A stretch of DNA of 37,108 nt from the NCBI RefSeq assembly GCF_001435575.1, contig NZ_AZEA01000026.1, positions 1-37,108 on the forward strand. The letters are read 5' to 3'. Position 1 is the stretch's first letter. Every line of letters begins with the position of its first letter. The translations under genes were made by a program, and so were the position numbers. This DNA comes from Lentilactobacillus sunkii DSM 19904. GTDB taxonomy: Bacteria > Bacillota > Bacilli > Lactobacillales > Lactobacillaceae. This document shows positions 23,035 to 32,598 of this stretch, in pieces. The notes below the pieces were generated by a model, which made no database searches, was not told the DNA's origin, and was given only the letters and a program-made list of their open reading frames with translations.

Positions 23035-24014
23035 CAGACGTTTACCCCCTCATTTTCAGATTGTTGTTCAAATTCTTTGGCAAGATGCGGCGGTAACGCA
23101 ACTGAATGAGTTGGTGATACCTTAACAAGTGGGAATGCCATCCCGTCCTTGTCATAGTATGTTGCCTGCTGCTCTTGATAGATTTTTTCAATTTCCAAAC
23201 GATGTTTGCGGTGTTCTTCTCGATGATTAACGTTGGTCTCGGGAATCGCTGCCAGCAGCCGCTTGGTGTAAATGTGCATTGGATTATTGTAAATATCATC
23301 TCTGGTTCCAACTTCCACAATCCGGCCGCGGGTCATGATGGCAATGTTCTTGCACATGTGACGGACAACCCCAAGGTCATGAGAGATGAACAGGTATGAA
23401 ATACCAAACTGACGTTGAATCTTCTTCATGAAGTTCAAAACCTGCGCCTGAACTGACAGGTCCAGAGCAGAGACAGGTTCGTCAGCGATAATCAACTTTG
23501 GATGAGTGGCAACTGCCCGGGCAACCCCGATCCGTTGCCGCTGACCACCGGAGAATTGGTGAGGATACTTGTATAACGCATCGGCATCCAGTCCAACGAT
23601 GTCCAACAATTGAAGAACTCTGAGCTTTTCTTCTTCCTTATCTAGATGTTCGAAGTTGCGAAGCGGTTCAGCGATAACGTCTTCAATCCGTTTGCGGGGA
23701 TTCAAACTGGAAAGTGAATCCTGGAAGATCATTTGAACGTCATGGTTATAATCCAGCTTGCGGCGGTTTTCGCCTTTGGTGACGTCTTTTCCTTTGTACA
23801 TAACCGTACCGGAAGTCGCTTTTTCCAACCCAATAATTGCTTTGGCAGTCGTTGATTTACCTGACCCGGATTCACCAACCAGGCCGTATGTTTCGCCGGC
23901 TTCAATATTAAAAGTGACGCCATCAACGGCTTTAACGTTGTCGACAATTCGGTTCCAGAAGCCGCCGCGAATTGGGTAGTGGACCTTCAAATCGTTAATT
24001 TCAATTAGACTCAT
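23034..24014 (-). CDS. oppF: Oligopeptide ABC transporter ATPase
   Basis: 326 aa from ATG 24014, 9 bases after AGGAGG; GTG 24023 abuts that site. Walker A GESGSGKST (residues 47-55), signature FSGGQRQR, Walker B LIIADEPVSALD, and a C-terminal oligo_HPY extension (IYNNPMHIYTKRLLAAIP) of the Opp/Dpp subfamily. Pairs with OppD to drive import. Overlaps the end of oppD by 14 bases. Confidence 0.93.
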   Translation of the reverse strand: MSLIEINDLKVHYPIRGGFWNRIVDNVKAVDGVTFNIEAGETYGLVGESGSGKSTTAKAIIGLEKATSGTVMYKGKDVTKGENRRKLDYNHDVQMIFQDSLSSLNPRKRIEDVIAEPLRNFEHLDKEEEKLRVLQLLDIVGLDADALYKYPHQFSGGQRQRIGVARAVATHPKLIIADEPVSALDLSVQAQVLNFMKKIQRQFGISYLFISHDLGVVRHMCKNIAIMTRGRIVEVGTRDDIYNNPMHIYTKRLLAAIPETNVNHREEHRKHRLEIEKIYQEQQATYYDKDGMAFPLVKVSPTHSVALPPHLAKEFEQQSENEGVNV

Positions 24015-25032
24015 GTCCGGCACCCTCCTTTACCTGATCTGGGAAATAAAAATCTTTGTAGCAGGTGCAGCGAACTAAATGATTGTCACCGATATCATGC
24101 ATCGTTGGCCGAGCTTCATGCGCCGAAGCGGGAATCCACGGAATCCGGGGTGCAAACCGGTCGCCTTCTTTAGGCATCTTTTGTAGAGATGGCACCATGC
24201 CTTGAATGACGTACAGCTCATCGTTTTCGTTGTCTCGTTGAGGCATTGAACGTAATAGTGAACGGGTATAAGGATGCTTTGGTTCATTAAAGATTTGAGC
24301 AGCTGTTCCCTGTTCAACAATTTGGCCGGCATACATAACCGCAACCCGGTCAGCAGTTTCGGCAACCACTCCGAGGTCATGGGTAATCAGAATAATCCCG
24401 GCATGGTTTTCTTTTTGAATGTCGCGGAGAACGTCCAAAATTTGGGCTTGAATCGTGACATCCAAAGCAGTTGTCGGTTCATCGGCAATAATCAAATCAG
24501 GTTTGCAGGCGATTGCAATCGCGATAATAATTCGTTGACGCATCCCACCGGAAAGTTGATGTGGAAACTGGTGCGCGGTTCGCTCCGGATCGTCAATGCC
24601 AACTTCGTTTAAGAGTTCAATCACTCGTGCATGACGCTGCTTTTCGGTCATCTTCGTGTGATAAATCATGACTTCTTGAATCTGATCCTCAATTCGTTTC
24701 AAGGGATTCAAGGCAGACAATGGATCTTGGAAAATCATCCCAATCTTTGCACCCCGAAATTTGTTGTATCCTTTTTCATCCAGTTTTAACAGATCGGTTC
24801 CCTCAAAGTCGATTTCACCTGAGATCTTGGTTTCTTCAGGATCGTGGAGACCCATAATAGTTGTCGCTAACGTGCTCTTACCACAACCGGATTCCCCCAC
24901 GATTGCCAAAATCTCATCATGTTTCACTTCGAGGTTGACGTTTGAAACGGCATCATAGTATTGACCATTAATCTTGAAGGCGGTGCTGACGTCTTTGATG
25001 CTCAAGAATTGGTCGTTATTAGTCTCAACCAC
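24001..25032 (-). CDS. oppD: Oligopeptide ABC transporter ATPase
   Basis: 343 aa from GTG 25032, chosen because AAAGGAGAT ends 6-7 bases upstream; the ATG eight codons earlier lies before that site. Walker A GESGCGKST (46-54), signature LSGGMRQR, Walker B LIIADEPTTALD, then the oligo_HPY tail with HPYTRSLLRSMP. First gene of oppDFBCA, the gene order usual in lactococci and lactobacilli. The 200-base upstream region holds a cre-like site. Confidence 0.93.
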   Translation of the reverse strand: MVETNNDQFLSIKDVSTAFKINGQYYDAVSNVNLEVKHDEILAIVGESGCGKSTLATTIMGLHDPEETKISGEIDFEGTDLLKLDEKGYNKFRGAKIGMIFQDPLSALNPLKRIEDQIQEVMIYHTKMTEKQRHARVIELLNEVGIDDPERTAHQFPHQLSGGMRQRIIIAIAIACKPDLIIADEPTTALDVTIQAQILDVLRDIQKENHAGIILITHDLGVVAETADRVAVMYAGQIVEQGTAAQIFNEPKHPYTRSLLRSMPQRDNENDELYVIQGMVPSLQKMPKEGDRFAPRIPWIPASAHEARPTMHDIGDNHLVRCTCYKDFYFPDQVKEGAGHESN

Positions 25033-25170
25033 GTGAATATCTCCTTTGAAAATCATTTATGTATTGCAAACTGATTATAAAGTGATTAATAAAACAGCTT
25101 TTTAATAATTGTTGAATATTATATTCTCATTTCAATTCAAGTTATGCAGTTTTTCAAAAAAGATTATTGA

Positions 25171-25184
25171 TGTAAACGGCTTCA
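25171..25184. promoter_or_regulatory. cre-like site upstream of opp
   Basis: TGTAAACGGCTTCA differs from the CcpA consensus TGWAANCGNTNWCA at one fixed position. It lies 139 bases before oppD; several AT-rich -10-like boxes follow it (minus strand) but no clear -35, so the promoter itself is not placed. Confidence 0.45.
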
Positions 25185-25200
25185 ATTTGCTTAATGACAC

Positions 25201-25232
25201 AAAAAATGCGATGACAGCTTTTGTCATCGCAT
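25201..25232 (-). terminator. Terminator of the large surface protein gene
   Basis: ATGCGATGACA (25206-25216) against TGTCATCGCAT (25222-25232), with a T-run (complement of 25201-25206) on the minus strand. Confidence 0.9.
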
Positions 25233-25258
25233 TCTAATCAGTTCTAATGAAGAAATGT

Positions 25259-28200
25259 TTATTTGATAAGTTTTACATATTTGGCATTCCCGGTAATGTA
25301 ACCACCGGCAACCCGATATCTGAGTGTCCCGTGTTTAGTCATACTATTTGCGTGTGAATATGAGAAACCATAAACTTTGAACACTTTATGGGAGCTCTTT
25401 GCATAATGTTTATTTCTCTTGGTAAGGCCGGCATTTGAATAACGATTAATCGCGCCTTTTGCTTTTAAAGTTTTAGGCAGGCCATGCCGTCCCATTTGAA
25501 CAAGTTTGCGGTTTCCGGTTACATACTCACCATTATCCAACACAAATCGGGTAGTCAGATTGTGACTGACAATCTTTCGAACCTTGAGAACCGTTCCCTG
25601 CTTATAGTTCTTAACTTTACCAGTCTGGTTGGGATTCTTGTAGCCATTGACACCACGCGGATTGATGACAGTAATCTTGGTATGTTTACTTTGATAGTAA
25701 ACTGCCCGAACGTATTGCCAGTTGGCGGTAATATAGCCGGTCTTATTGCGAGTCTTCGAGAGATGGTTGACGTCTCGAACCTTATAGCGCAGATTTCCTT
25801 TTTGATCGCGGGCATAACCGGTAACGACAAACATTGGCCGGTTGATTCGTGGCTTTTTTGTATACCAGGTTAGTCGACTACTCTTAGAAAAGTTTTTGGA
25901 TGCATACAAGCCGATCTTCTTAATTGAGTATACGGCTGACCCCTTCTTGCTGATCACATTTGGTGTTGGGTTGGTATTGTCATTGCCACCATTGTTATCG
26001 GAAGGGGTATCTGATCCACCTCCGGTATTATCGCCGCCACCATGGTTATCTGGCGAAGTGATCGTAAAGGTCGCTGTTACATTACCTAATCCAAAGTCAT
26101 AGTTTGGATACTGGGCATTCAACGCTGCAATTTCACTTGCAGACAATCGAACGGTATACGTACCTGCTGCACCGCTGTTATTTTCAATCGTATACTGTCC
26201 ATCAATTAACTGGATCGTCCCAACAGACTTTCCGTTAGCATCAATTAAAGTCAAGGTTGGTCGGTAGTTGCTGTCACCGATTGGTTTGCCGTCATAAACC
26301 TTTGATCCACCAGACAAAGTTGACTTACCCTGCTGCTTGGTGATGATATAGGTGGACTGAACGGTCTTCAACCCGTCAACGTCATACAGCGGATATGCGG
26401 CCTTAATCGCATTAATCTCATCAGCTGTTAATGTAATCAGATAAGAACCGACATTGGCACTGTCATTTTGAACAGTGTATTGATTTGGTTTAATCGTGAT
26501 ATTTGCCAGCACGTTGCCGGTTGCGTCATACAGCGTCAGGGTTGGTGTGAAGTTACTCTCACTGACTTTTTTACCATCATAGATTTTACTTCCGCCACTC
26601 AATTCAGCCTTCACTGATTGGGCAGTGATCGAAAACTTTCCGGTTACCGAGGCTAAATCACCGAGATCATAATTGGCATATGCAGTATCACTCTTGAGAG
26701 CCTTGATTTCATCTGCTGATAGCCGAACCGTGTAATCGCCGACAGCTGAGCTGTCATTATCAACTGTATATTGGCCGGCACTCAAAGTAATCGTCTTAAC
26801 AACGTCATTACCATCTTTCAACGTTAATGTTGGCCGCCAAGTTCCTTGAGTGACAGTTTGACCATCATAAGGCTTGGTACCAGACTCCAAAGAGGCAGTT
26901 ACAGCTTTTGGTGTGATTGTATAGGTTGTTGAGATGGTCTTTAGGTTGTCGAACGTATAATTTTTATGTTTGGCTTGAATTGCGGCAATTTCTGAATCCG
27001 ACAGCTTGACAGTGTACTTGCCAACATCGGCACTATCGTTCTTATCAAGTGTGTATTGGCCGTACTTCAGAGTGAGCGTATCAACCGTTTTCCCAGCGCT
27101 GTCTTTCAAGGTTAGCGTTGGTTCAAAAGTCTGGCTGACTGTCTTGCCGTCATATACTTTGGTACCACCGGAAAGTGTTGAGGTGCTCTTGGCAGATGTT
27201 ATCGTATAAGTGGTGTGAACATTGTTCAGATTGGTAAATGTATAGTTTGGATATTTCTGTTGAACAGCAGCGGCACCCTTTTGGTTCAAGGTAATGTCGT
27301 AAGACCCGACGGCAGAATCATCATTTTTGATGTCATATTCCGTTGGTGTCAGCGTGATTGTGCCGACCGTCGAATTATCGCTGGTAACCGTCAATGTTGG
27401 CTGCCAACCACTTTGACTCACTTTATTGCCATCATAGGCCTTGGTGCCGCTCGCCAATGAAGCGATTGCCTCAGCCTTAACAATCGTAAAGGAAGCACTT
27501 GATGGGGTTGCAGTCAGTGCATACTTCTCACCATACTCCGTGTCCAAGCTGCTCTGTCCTTTGGTTGTCAAAGTAACCGGGTAGGTTCCCGGATTGGCGC
27601 TGTTGTTGGTAACGGCAATCTCACCATCTTTTGGTGTGTACCCTTGATTAAGTCCAGCGAAAATGACCGCATAGTTGCCTGGTGTCGGCTGCTGAACACT
27701 GCCATTATAATTCACGGCTTGACTGCCGGTTAATGAGTATGTCAACGGTCGCTTAACAACCGATACGATGATTGATGTTTCATCATTTCCATATGCATAT
27801 GTCACAGTATAGTCACCAGCCTTACCGGTAACCGAATCGCTATTACTGATGGTGTTGCCATCGGAGTCTTTAATCGTAACGGTCAACTTGTCAAAGTCTT
27901 GACCATCATAATTATCCTTGGGTGACCAATTATCGCCAACATAAACGGTTGATGGATGTGCGGCAATCTTTGGAACTTCACGGAACACCGTATAGTTTCC
28001 GGAATAAATGATATCGCCGCCATCTTTCAAAGACCATGAAAAGCTGAATTGTTTGACGCCGGCGGGAATGTCAAACACCCCGGTTTTAGCATCATAAGTG
28101 ACACCGTTCGTTAAATTGGTGAGTGACAAGTCCAATGATGACTTGCTGTTCATATCCACATCAAACAAATCACCAATTTTTAAGGTTGCCTGTTCAGCGG

Positions 28201-29287
28201 TAATCGTTGCTGACTGACCAATCGCACCGCTTGTAGGCAGCTTGGCAGTTGATCCATTTAATTTAGTAATATTATTATATGAAAATGCATCTGAACCAAT
28301 TGTGGGGCTGCCCACAACCTGAACGCCAGAAAGCTTGTTACCGGTAAACGCCTGGACCCCCACTGCAGTCACACCTTTAGGAATGACAATGGTACCGGCG
28401 ATTTGATTGTATACGAACGCCGAGTCACCGATTGTTGTCAGCGTATCCGGTAAAGTGACACTGGTAATCTTGTTGGCAGCAAAGGCCTGATTGCCAATGG
28501 TCTGTAATGGACTATTGAGTGATACGCTGCCGCTCAATCCGGTATATTCGAACGCCCCATTATTGATTGTCTTCAAACTGGTGGCATCCCCAAAATTAAC
28601 ACTGGTAATATTTTTATTGTACAAAAAGGCCTGGGCGCCAATGGTCGTCAATTTGGCGTTCAACACCAATTTGCTTAAATTATCCATACCAAGAAAGGCT
28701 TGATCGCCAATGGTTTCCACGTTTTTACCCAGCGTTACCTGGCTCATCTTGCCGTAGATAAAGGCCGAATTGCCAATGCTGGTTACTGAATCAGGAATTG
28801 TCAAAGGCGTTGTCTGCTGAAGGCTGACAAATGCCAAATCACCAATTGTCTTCAACTGAGTTGCCTGTGAAAAGTCAACACTGGTCAAATCTTTCAAATA
28901 TGGAAAGGCTTCTTTGCCAATTGAAGTGAGATATTGAGGTAGAACAACACTGGTCATGCCATCCTGGTAGCGAAAAGCATCATTGCCAATTGAAGTCACT
29001 TTGTAAACAGCGCCGCTGGAATCTTTAACCGTGTCCGGAATCACAACGTTTGGCTGATGACCGCTTTGACCAACCCAAATATTTAAACCGGTCAACGTGG
29101 CCGTGTGATCCGTTGTATTATATTGCCATTTAAAATCCGACTGATCGTTGGCCTCAGCAGAAACGTTTTTCTTGGCGGCCGCATGGGCCAAAATTGGTGT
29201 GGATAAATAATATCCACCATCAATCACGCCGGTCCCAATTCCTAATGTGATGGTCAAAAAGGCTGTGGCCAATTTCGACTTCTTCAT
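25259..29287 (-). CDS. Large secreted surface protein: BspA-type LRRs, MBG-like repeats, DUF5776
   Basis: 1342 aa. Signal peptide residues 1-38 (ATAFLTITLGIGTGVI...ILAHAAA). Residues about 60-345: some ten BspA-type leucine-rich repeats of the form L-x-x-IGxxAFxxxxxLTSVxLP. About 430-515: an Ig-like domain. About 515-610: a first, divergent MBG-like domain (YNGSVQQP). About 610-1079: five repeats of 93-100 aa, each with G(T/S)KxYDG, PTLTL and a final TYxIT. About 1080-1110: a Gly/Asp/Asn-rich linker. 1110-1342: basic, Tyr-rich DUF5776-type modules (RYKV, GYIT, YVK motifs), probably binding the wall without a covalent anchor; no LPXTG. Likely an adhesin or biofilm protein; the ligand is unknown. 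GGGGGA precedes the ATG. Confidence 0.88.
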   Translation of the reverse strand: MKKSKLATAFLTITLGIGTGVIDGGYYLSTPILAHAAAKKNVSAEANDQSDFKWQYNTTDHTATLTGLNIWVGQSGHQPNVVIPDTVKDSSGAVYKVTSIGNDAFRYQDGMTSVVLPQYLTSIGKEAFPYLKDLTSVDFSQATQLKTIGDLAFVSLQQTTPLTIPDSVTSIGNSAFIYGKMSQVTLGKNVETIGDQAFLGMDNLSKLVLNAKLTTIGAQAFLYNKNITSVNFGDATSLKTINNGAFEYTGLSGSVSLNSPLQTIGNQAFAANKITSVTLPDTLTTIGDSAFVYNQIAGTIVIPKGVTAVGVQAFTGNKLSGVQVVGSPTIGSDAFSYNNITKLNGSTAKLPTSGAIGQSATITAEQATLKIGDLFDVDMNSKSSLDLSLTNLTNGVTYDAKTGVFDIPAGVKQFSFSWSLKDGGDIIYSGNYTVFREVPKIAAHPSTVYVGDNWSPKDNYDGQDFDKLTVTIKDSDGNTISNSDSVTGKAGDYTVTYAYGNDETSIIVSVVKRPLTYSLTGSQAVNYNGSVQQPTPGNYAVIFAGLNQGYTPKDGEIAVTNNSANPGTYPVTLTTKGQSSLDTEYGEKYALTATPSSASFTIVKAEAIASLASGTKAYDGNKVSQSGWQPTLTVTSDNSTVGTITLTPTEYDIKNDDSAVGSYDITLNQKGAAAVQQKYPNYTFTNLNNVHTTYTITSAKSTSTLSGGTKVYDGKTVSQTFEPTLTLKDSAGKTVDTLTLKYGQYTLDKNDSADVGKYTVKLSDSEIAAIQAKHKNYTFDNLKTISTTYTITPKAVTASLESGTKPYDGQTVTQGTWRPTLTLKDGNDVVKTITLSAGQYTVDNDSSAVGDYTVRLSADEIKALKSDTAYANYDLGDLASVTGKFSITAQSVKAELSGGSKIYDGKKVSESNFTPTLTLYDATGNVLANITIKPNQYTVQNDSANVGSYLITLTADEINAIKAAYPLYDVDGLKTVQSTYIITKQQGKSTLSGGSKVYDGKPIGDSNYRPTLTLIDANGKSVGTIQLIDGQYTIENNSGAAGTYTVRLSASEIAALNAQYPNYDFGLGNVTATFTITSPDNHGGGDNTGGGSDTPSDNNGGNDNTNPTPNVISKKGSAVYSIKKIGLYASKNFSKSSRLTWYTKKPRINRPMFVVTGYARDQKGNLRYKVRDVNHLSKTRNKTGYITANWQYVRAVYYQSKHTKITVINPRGVNGYKNPNQTGKVKNYKQGTVLKVRKIVSHNLTTRFVLDNGEYVTGNRKLVQMGRHGLPKTLKAKGAINRYSNAGLTKRNKHYAKSSHKVFKVYGFSYSHANSMTKHGTLRYRVAGGYITGNAKYVKLIK
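26048..27465 (-). repeat. Five tandem MBG-like repeats in the surface protein gene
   Basis: Protein-level repeats with a period of 279-300 bases. The YDG codons recur near 26290, 26572, 26872, 27150 and 27432. The units share GTKxYDG, PTLTL, xxxQYT, VGxYxVxLs and AL/AI...YPNYxF. DNA identity is moderate, so the array is old and not expanding by recent slippage. Confidence 0.8.
28255..29105 (-). repeat. BspA-type leucine-rich repeat region
   Basis: Repeats of about 22-24 residues built on (S/T)IGxxAFxxxxxLxxVxL, recurring about ten times in the N-terminal third of the surface protein. Confidence 0.8.
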
Positions 29288-29414
29288 CCTGATTCCCCCA
29301 TATCTCGACTCATTTTAGTGATGCATGATAACTCATTAAATATACGCTTTTCTTGCTAAATCAATCATGGAAAACGCCATTTTTTCAAAAACTTAGCAAA
29401 TAAACCAGGCAAAA

Positions 29415-29441
29415 TGAAAGATCAGCAAAGTTCTGCTGATC
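29415..29441 (-). terminator. Terminator of the NAD(P)-binding protein gene
   Basis: GATCAGCA (29420-29427) against TGCTGATC (29434-29441), followed on the minus strand by TTTCATTTT. Confidence 0.7.
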
Positions 29442-29463
29442 CAACAATTGTTCATATTCAATC

Positions 29464-30114
29464 CTACTTGTTGACGGCCGTAAATCGTTCATTATGGTGC
29501 GCCGGCTTTTGAATTTCATCCAGAATGACTTTTGCCATCGTTCCAGACGTAATTTCGGATTTCCCCGCAGCATTTGTCAGCAGTTTGTTGTTCCCCAAAG
29601 TATACTCAGCTGCGTCTCCACGCTTAAAAGTCGAGCTTGGTGAAACGGCCACCCAGTTAACGCCGGTGGTATTCTTCAACAGTTCATATTCTTTAGCCTG
29701 CTGGCGTGGCACATCAATGAAGGATTCGTTATTTGGGATCTTAAGCAGCTTATCCAATAAATGCTGACCATCCGGTGTTTCCAGACTGGCAGCGCCTAAA
29801 ATAAAGAATAAACGTGGCTTGTCAGAACCTTTTGCCAACTCAACAAGTCGAGCCGCCAGATCAACATGCTTGTATGCCTGACTCACATCATGAGTTGCAA
29901 ATGCATCAACGAGGACATCCAAATCGGCAATATCACCCTTTTGAATGTCAAAGACGTCTTTGACAATATAAGCTGCATTATCGGAAAACATGTCTTTGGC
30001 TTTAGATTCGTTTCGAACAAAGGCGGTTACTCTTAATCCCCGTTCAATTGCTTCTTTGGTGATTGCACTCCCAGCCATTCCGGTTGCGCCAATCACACCA
30101 ATGTTTAATGTCAT
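29464..30114 (-). CDS. NAD(P)-binding oxidoreductase-like protein (atypical SDR, NmrA/YwnB type)
   Basis: 216 aa from ATG 30114, 7 bases after GGAGGA. Rossmann fold with the atypical nucleotide motif GVIGATGMAGSAI (residues 5-17), FVRNESKA (end of strand 2, Arg suggests NADPH), and PRLFFILGAASL. It lacks the Tyr-x-x-x-Lys pair of classical SDRs, as is usual for the NmrA/HSCARG and NAD(P)H-binding group, which act as reductases or redox sensors. The function here cannot be assigned. Single gene. Confidence 0.85.
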   Translation of the reverse strand: MTLNIGVIGATGMAGSAITKEAIERGLRVTAFVRNESKAKDMFSDNAAYIVKDVFDIQKGDIADLDVLVDAFATHDVSQAYKHVDLAARLVELAKGSDKPRLFFILGAASLETPDGQHLLDKLLKIPNNESFIDVPRQQAKEYELLKNTTGVNWVAVSPSSTFKRGDAAEYTLGNNKLLTNAAGKSEITSGTMAKVILDEIQKPAHHNERFTAVNK

Positions 30115-30271
30115 ACCGGTTTCCTCCATATTATTCGTTGTAAATGGAACATTTATGATTAAGTTAATTACTTAAGTATAGTATCAACTGTTTTTTACGG
30201 CTTTTCAATTATTTTGACTTCTCACTTTTATCTTGAATCATCTCAACTGAGCCAATAACGGTGAGGAAATC

Positions 30272-30308
30272 AAAAATTCCGAAAGTATGATTTACCCTCG
30301 GAATTTTT
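30272..30308. terminator. Terminator of the maltose operon
   Basis: AAAAATTCCGA (30272-30282) against TCGGAATTTTT (30298-30308), symmetrical, just after mapA on the minus strand. Confidence 0.85.
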
Positions 30309-30324
30309 AGTCAAAATCATTTAG

Positions 30325-32583
30325 TTATTTTGAAAGTTGAAGCGGTTTTCCAGCCACATCGATGGTAATTGGATCGCCTTCGATCAACTTGAAGTGGGAA
30401 CCGTCTTTGTCGACGTCGACTTCAATCAGACGGTCGCGGAAGACTTGTCTGAATGAGTAGTGAGACCACTTCTTAGGTAGGAATGGTGCGTAATGCAGCT
30501 CGCCTTCGCGAACCCGCATGCCGGCAAATCCTTGAACCACCGCGATCCAGCCACCGGTCATGGCAGTAATATGCAAGCCGTCAACGGTATCGTTATTGTA
30601 GTTATCCAAGTCCAGTCGGGCAGTCCGTTCGTATAATTCAACGGCCTTGTCTTCATAATGAAGGTCGGCAGCTAATACGGAGTAAATTGCTGGTGACAGA
30701 CTTGATTCATGAACGGTGTATTGTTCATAGAAATCAAAGTTGGACTTCTTCTGTTCAGGTGTGAAGTCTTCAATGAAGTCCCAGATTCCTTGAAGTACAT
30801 CCCCCTGCTTGATGTATGGAGAGCGGAGAATCTTGTCCCATGACCAGTTCTGGTTCAATGGCAATTGATCGGCAGGAATTTCTGAAACCGGCTTGAGATC
30901 CTTGTCTAGGAAGCCGTCGTGTTGAACAAAAATGTTCAAATCTTTATCGTAAGGCAGATACATATTATCGACAATGTCCTGCCAGTGCTTCTTTTCATCT
31001 TCACTGACATTTAACTGCTTAGCCTGTTCAGGCGAAACTTCCTTGAGAATTTCCAAGGTGTATTTCAAAGTCCATTGAGCCAAAATGTTGGTATACCAGT
31101 TATTGTCAACGTTGTTCTCATACTCATCTGGGCCGGTCACACCATGAATCATGTAGTTCTTGTTGCGTTGGCTGTAGTGAACACGGTCAGCCCAGAAACG
31201 GGAAATCTCGGTCAGCACCTTTGAGCCTTCGTTTAAGACGTATGAAGTATCGCCAGTGTATCGGGTGTAATTGTAAATCGCGAAAGCAATATCACCATTT
31301 CGATGAATTTCTTCAAAGGTGATTTCCCATTCGTTATGACACTCAATTCCGTCAAAGGTTACCATTGGGAACAGGGCACCTTTGAGTCCCTGCTGCTTGG
31401 CGTTATGGTAGGCACCATCCAGTTGTTTGTACCGGTACATCAACAGATTCCGAGTGACTTTCGGATCGGTAATCCCAAGGTATACTGGAACTGCAAACGC
31501 TTCGGTATCCCAGTATGTGGCACCACCGTACTTCTCGCCGGTGAATCCTTTAGGCCCAATATTCAACCGTGAGTCTTCACCATAATATGTTGAGAAGAGT
31601 TCGAACAAGTTAAACCGAATGCCCTGTTGAGCTTCAGTATCACCGTCAATGGCGATGTCTGACTTGTTCCAGCGATCAGCCCAGATCTTTTCGTGAGCTT
31701 CAAACAACTCATCGTAGGATTGGGTGGCAACCTTATCGCTCAATTGATGCATTGCAGCAGTCAAAGCTTCTTGCGTATCATAATCACGAGATGTCACAAC
31801 GATGACCCGTTTTTCAAGCTGAGCCGAGTCGTTGGGAGCCAGCTCACCGGAAAATTCATTTGCAACTTCTTTTTCGTTGGGCTGATCAATCTTTTCAGCC
31901 TTCAAACCAGTCACGTTGCGCATTTCCATTCCTGAAGTGAAGCGTGGTGTGCCAAATGGGTTGGGCGTGGTTTCGGCAATCACACTGCCTGAATCAGTTC
32001 CCTGTTCAGTGGAATGGACTTCCCAGAACCGTTCGTCGTAGTTGGAATCTTCATTCTTAACGTCGCCGTCAATGGCAGAATCGATTACTAAATCCACCTT
32101 ACTTGAGCCCACGTTCTTAACGGAAACCCGTTGAACTGAAAGTTCTTGCTGGGCAACACTCAAGAATCGTTCGAATCGAACAGCGACTTTGGCATCACCT
32201 TTGGTTACTGTGAATGAGCGGGTTAAGAGGGCCTTTTTCATATCCAGGTTTAATTCAAAATCACTGAATTGATCCTTGGCCAGATCGATTGATTCGCCAT
32301 TGATCTTAATGCCCATCTTAATGAAATTAACAGCATTGACCACTTTCCCGAAGTAATCGGGATAGCCATTTTTCCACCAGCCAACCCGGGTCTTGTCCGG
32401 ATACCAGACGCCACCCAGATAGATGCCGGCAAGCGTGTCGCCGCTGTAATCTTCTTCGAAGAAGCCACGCATTCCCATATACCCATTTCCAAGGCTGGTC
32501 ATGGATTCCTGTAATCGCTTGTCTTCAGGCTTAAAGTCGTGGGTCACGATATTCCAAGGCGCTACTTCAAAAGTTCTTTTCAT
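30325..32583 (-). CDS. mapA: Maltose phosphorylase (GH65)
   Basis: 752 aa, the usual length. It splits maltose with phosphate into glucose and beta-D-glucose-1-phosphate in the cytosol, saving one ATP. The N-terminal beta-sandwich (PWNIVTHDFKPEDKRLQESMTSLGNGYMGMRG) is followed by the (alpha/alpha)6 barrel. The catalytic acid in GVTGPDEYENN is E487, the same number as in the Lactobacillus brevis enzyme of known structure. The phosphate-binding region HESSLSPAIYSVLA is present. It lies 15 bases after the transporter gene in one operon. Unlike the mapA-pgmB pair of L. sanfranciscensis, no beta-phosphoglucomutase gene follows, so that step must be encoded elsewhere. Other GH65 phosphorylases (kojibiose, trehalose) are less likely given the transporter and motifs. 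Confidence 0.93.
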   Translation of the reverse strand: MKRTFEVAPWNIVTHDFKPEDKRLQESMTSLGNGYMGMRGFFEEDYSGDTLAGIYLGGVWYPDKTRVGWWKNGYPDYFGKVVNAVNFIKMGIKINGESIDLAKDQFSDFELNLDMKKALLTRSFTVTKGDAKVAVRFERFLSVAQQELSVQRVSVKNVGSSKVDLVIDSAIDGDVKNEDSNYDERFWEVHSTEQGTDSGSVIAETTPNPFGTPRFTSGMEMRNVTGLKAEKIDQPNEKEVANEFSGELAPNDSAQLEKRVIVVTSRDYDTQEALTAAMHQLSDKVATQSYDELFEAHEKIWADRWNKSDIAIDGDTEAQQGIRFNLFELFSTYYGEDSRLNIGPKGFTGEKYGGATYWDTEAFAVPVYLGITDPKVTRNLLMYRYKQLDGAYHNAKQQGLKGALFPMVTFDGIECHNEWEITFEEIHRNGDIAFAIYNYTRYTGDTSYVLNEGSKVLTEISRFWADRVHYSQRNKNYMIHGVTGPDEYENNVDNNWYTNILAQWTLKYTLEILKEVSPEQAKQLNVSEDEKKHWQDIVDNMYLPYDKDLNIFVQHDGFLDKDLKPVSEIPADQLPLNQNWSWDKILRSPYIKQGDVLQGIWDFIEDFTPEQKKSNFDFYEQYTVHESSLSPAIYSVLAADLHYEDKAVELYERTARLDLDNYNNDTVDGLHITAMTGGWIAVVQGFAGMRVREGELHYAPFLPKKWSHYSFRQVFRDRLIEVDVDKDGSHFKLIEGDPITIDVAGKPLQLSK

Positions 32584-32598
32584 AGATAAACGTCCTTT

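Noticed and set aside
25484-25873. 129-codon plus-strand frame opposite the DUF5776 region
   Set aside because: Low-complexity antisense of a repetitive basic domain; no promoter or ribosome binding site.
26048-27465. Tandem repeats as a CRISPR array
   Set aside because: The period is about 280-300 bases and the units encode protein domains; there are no short identical repeats with unique spacers anywhere in the window.
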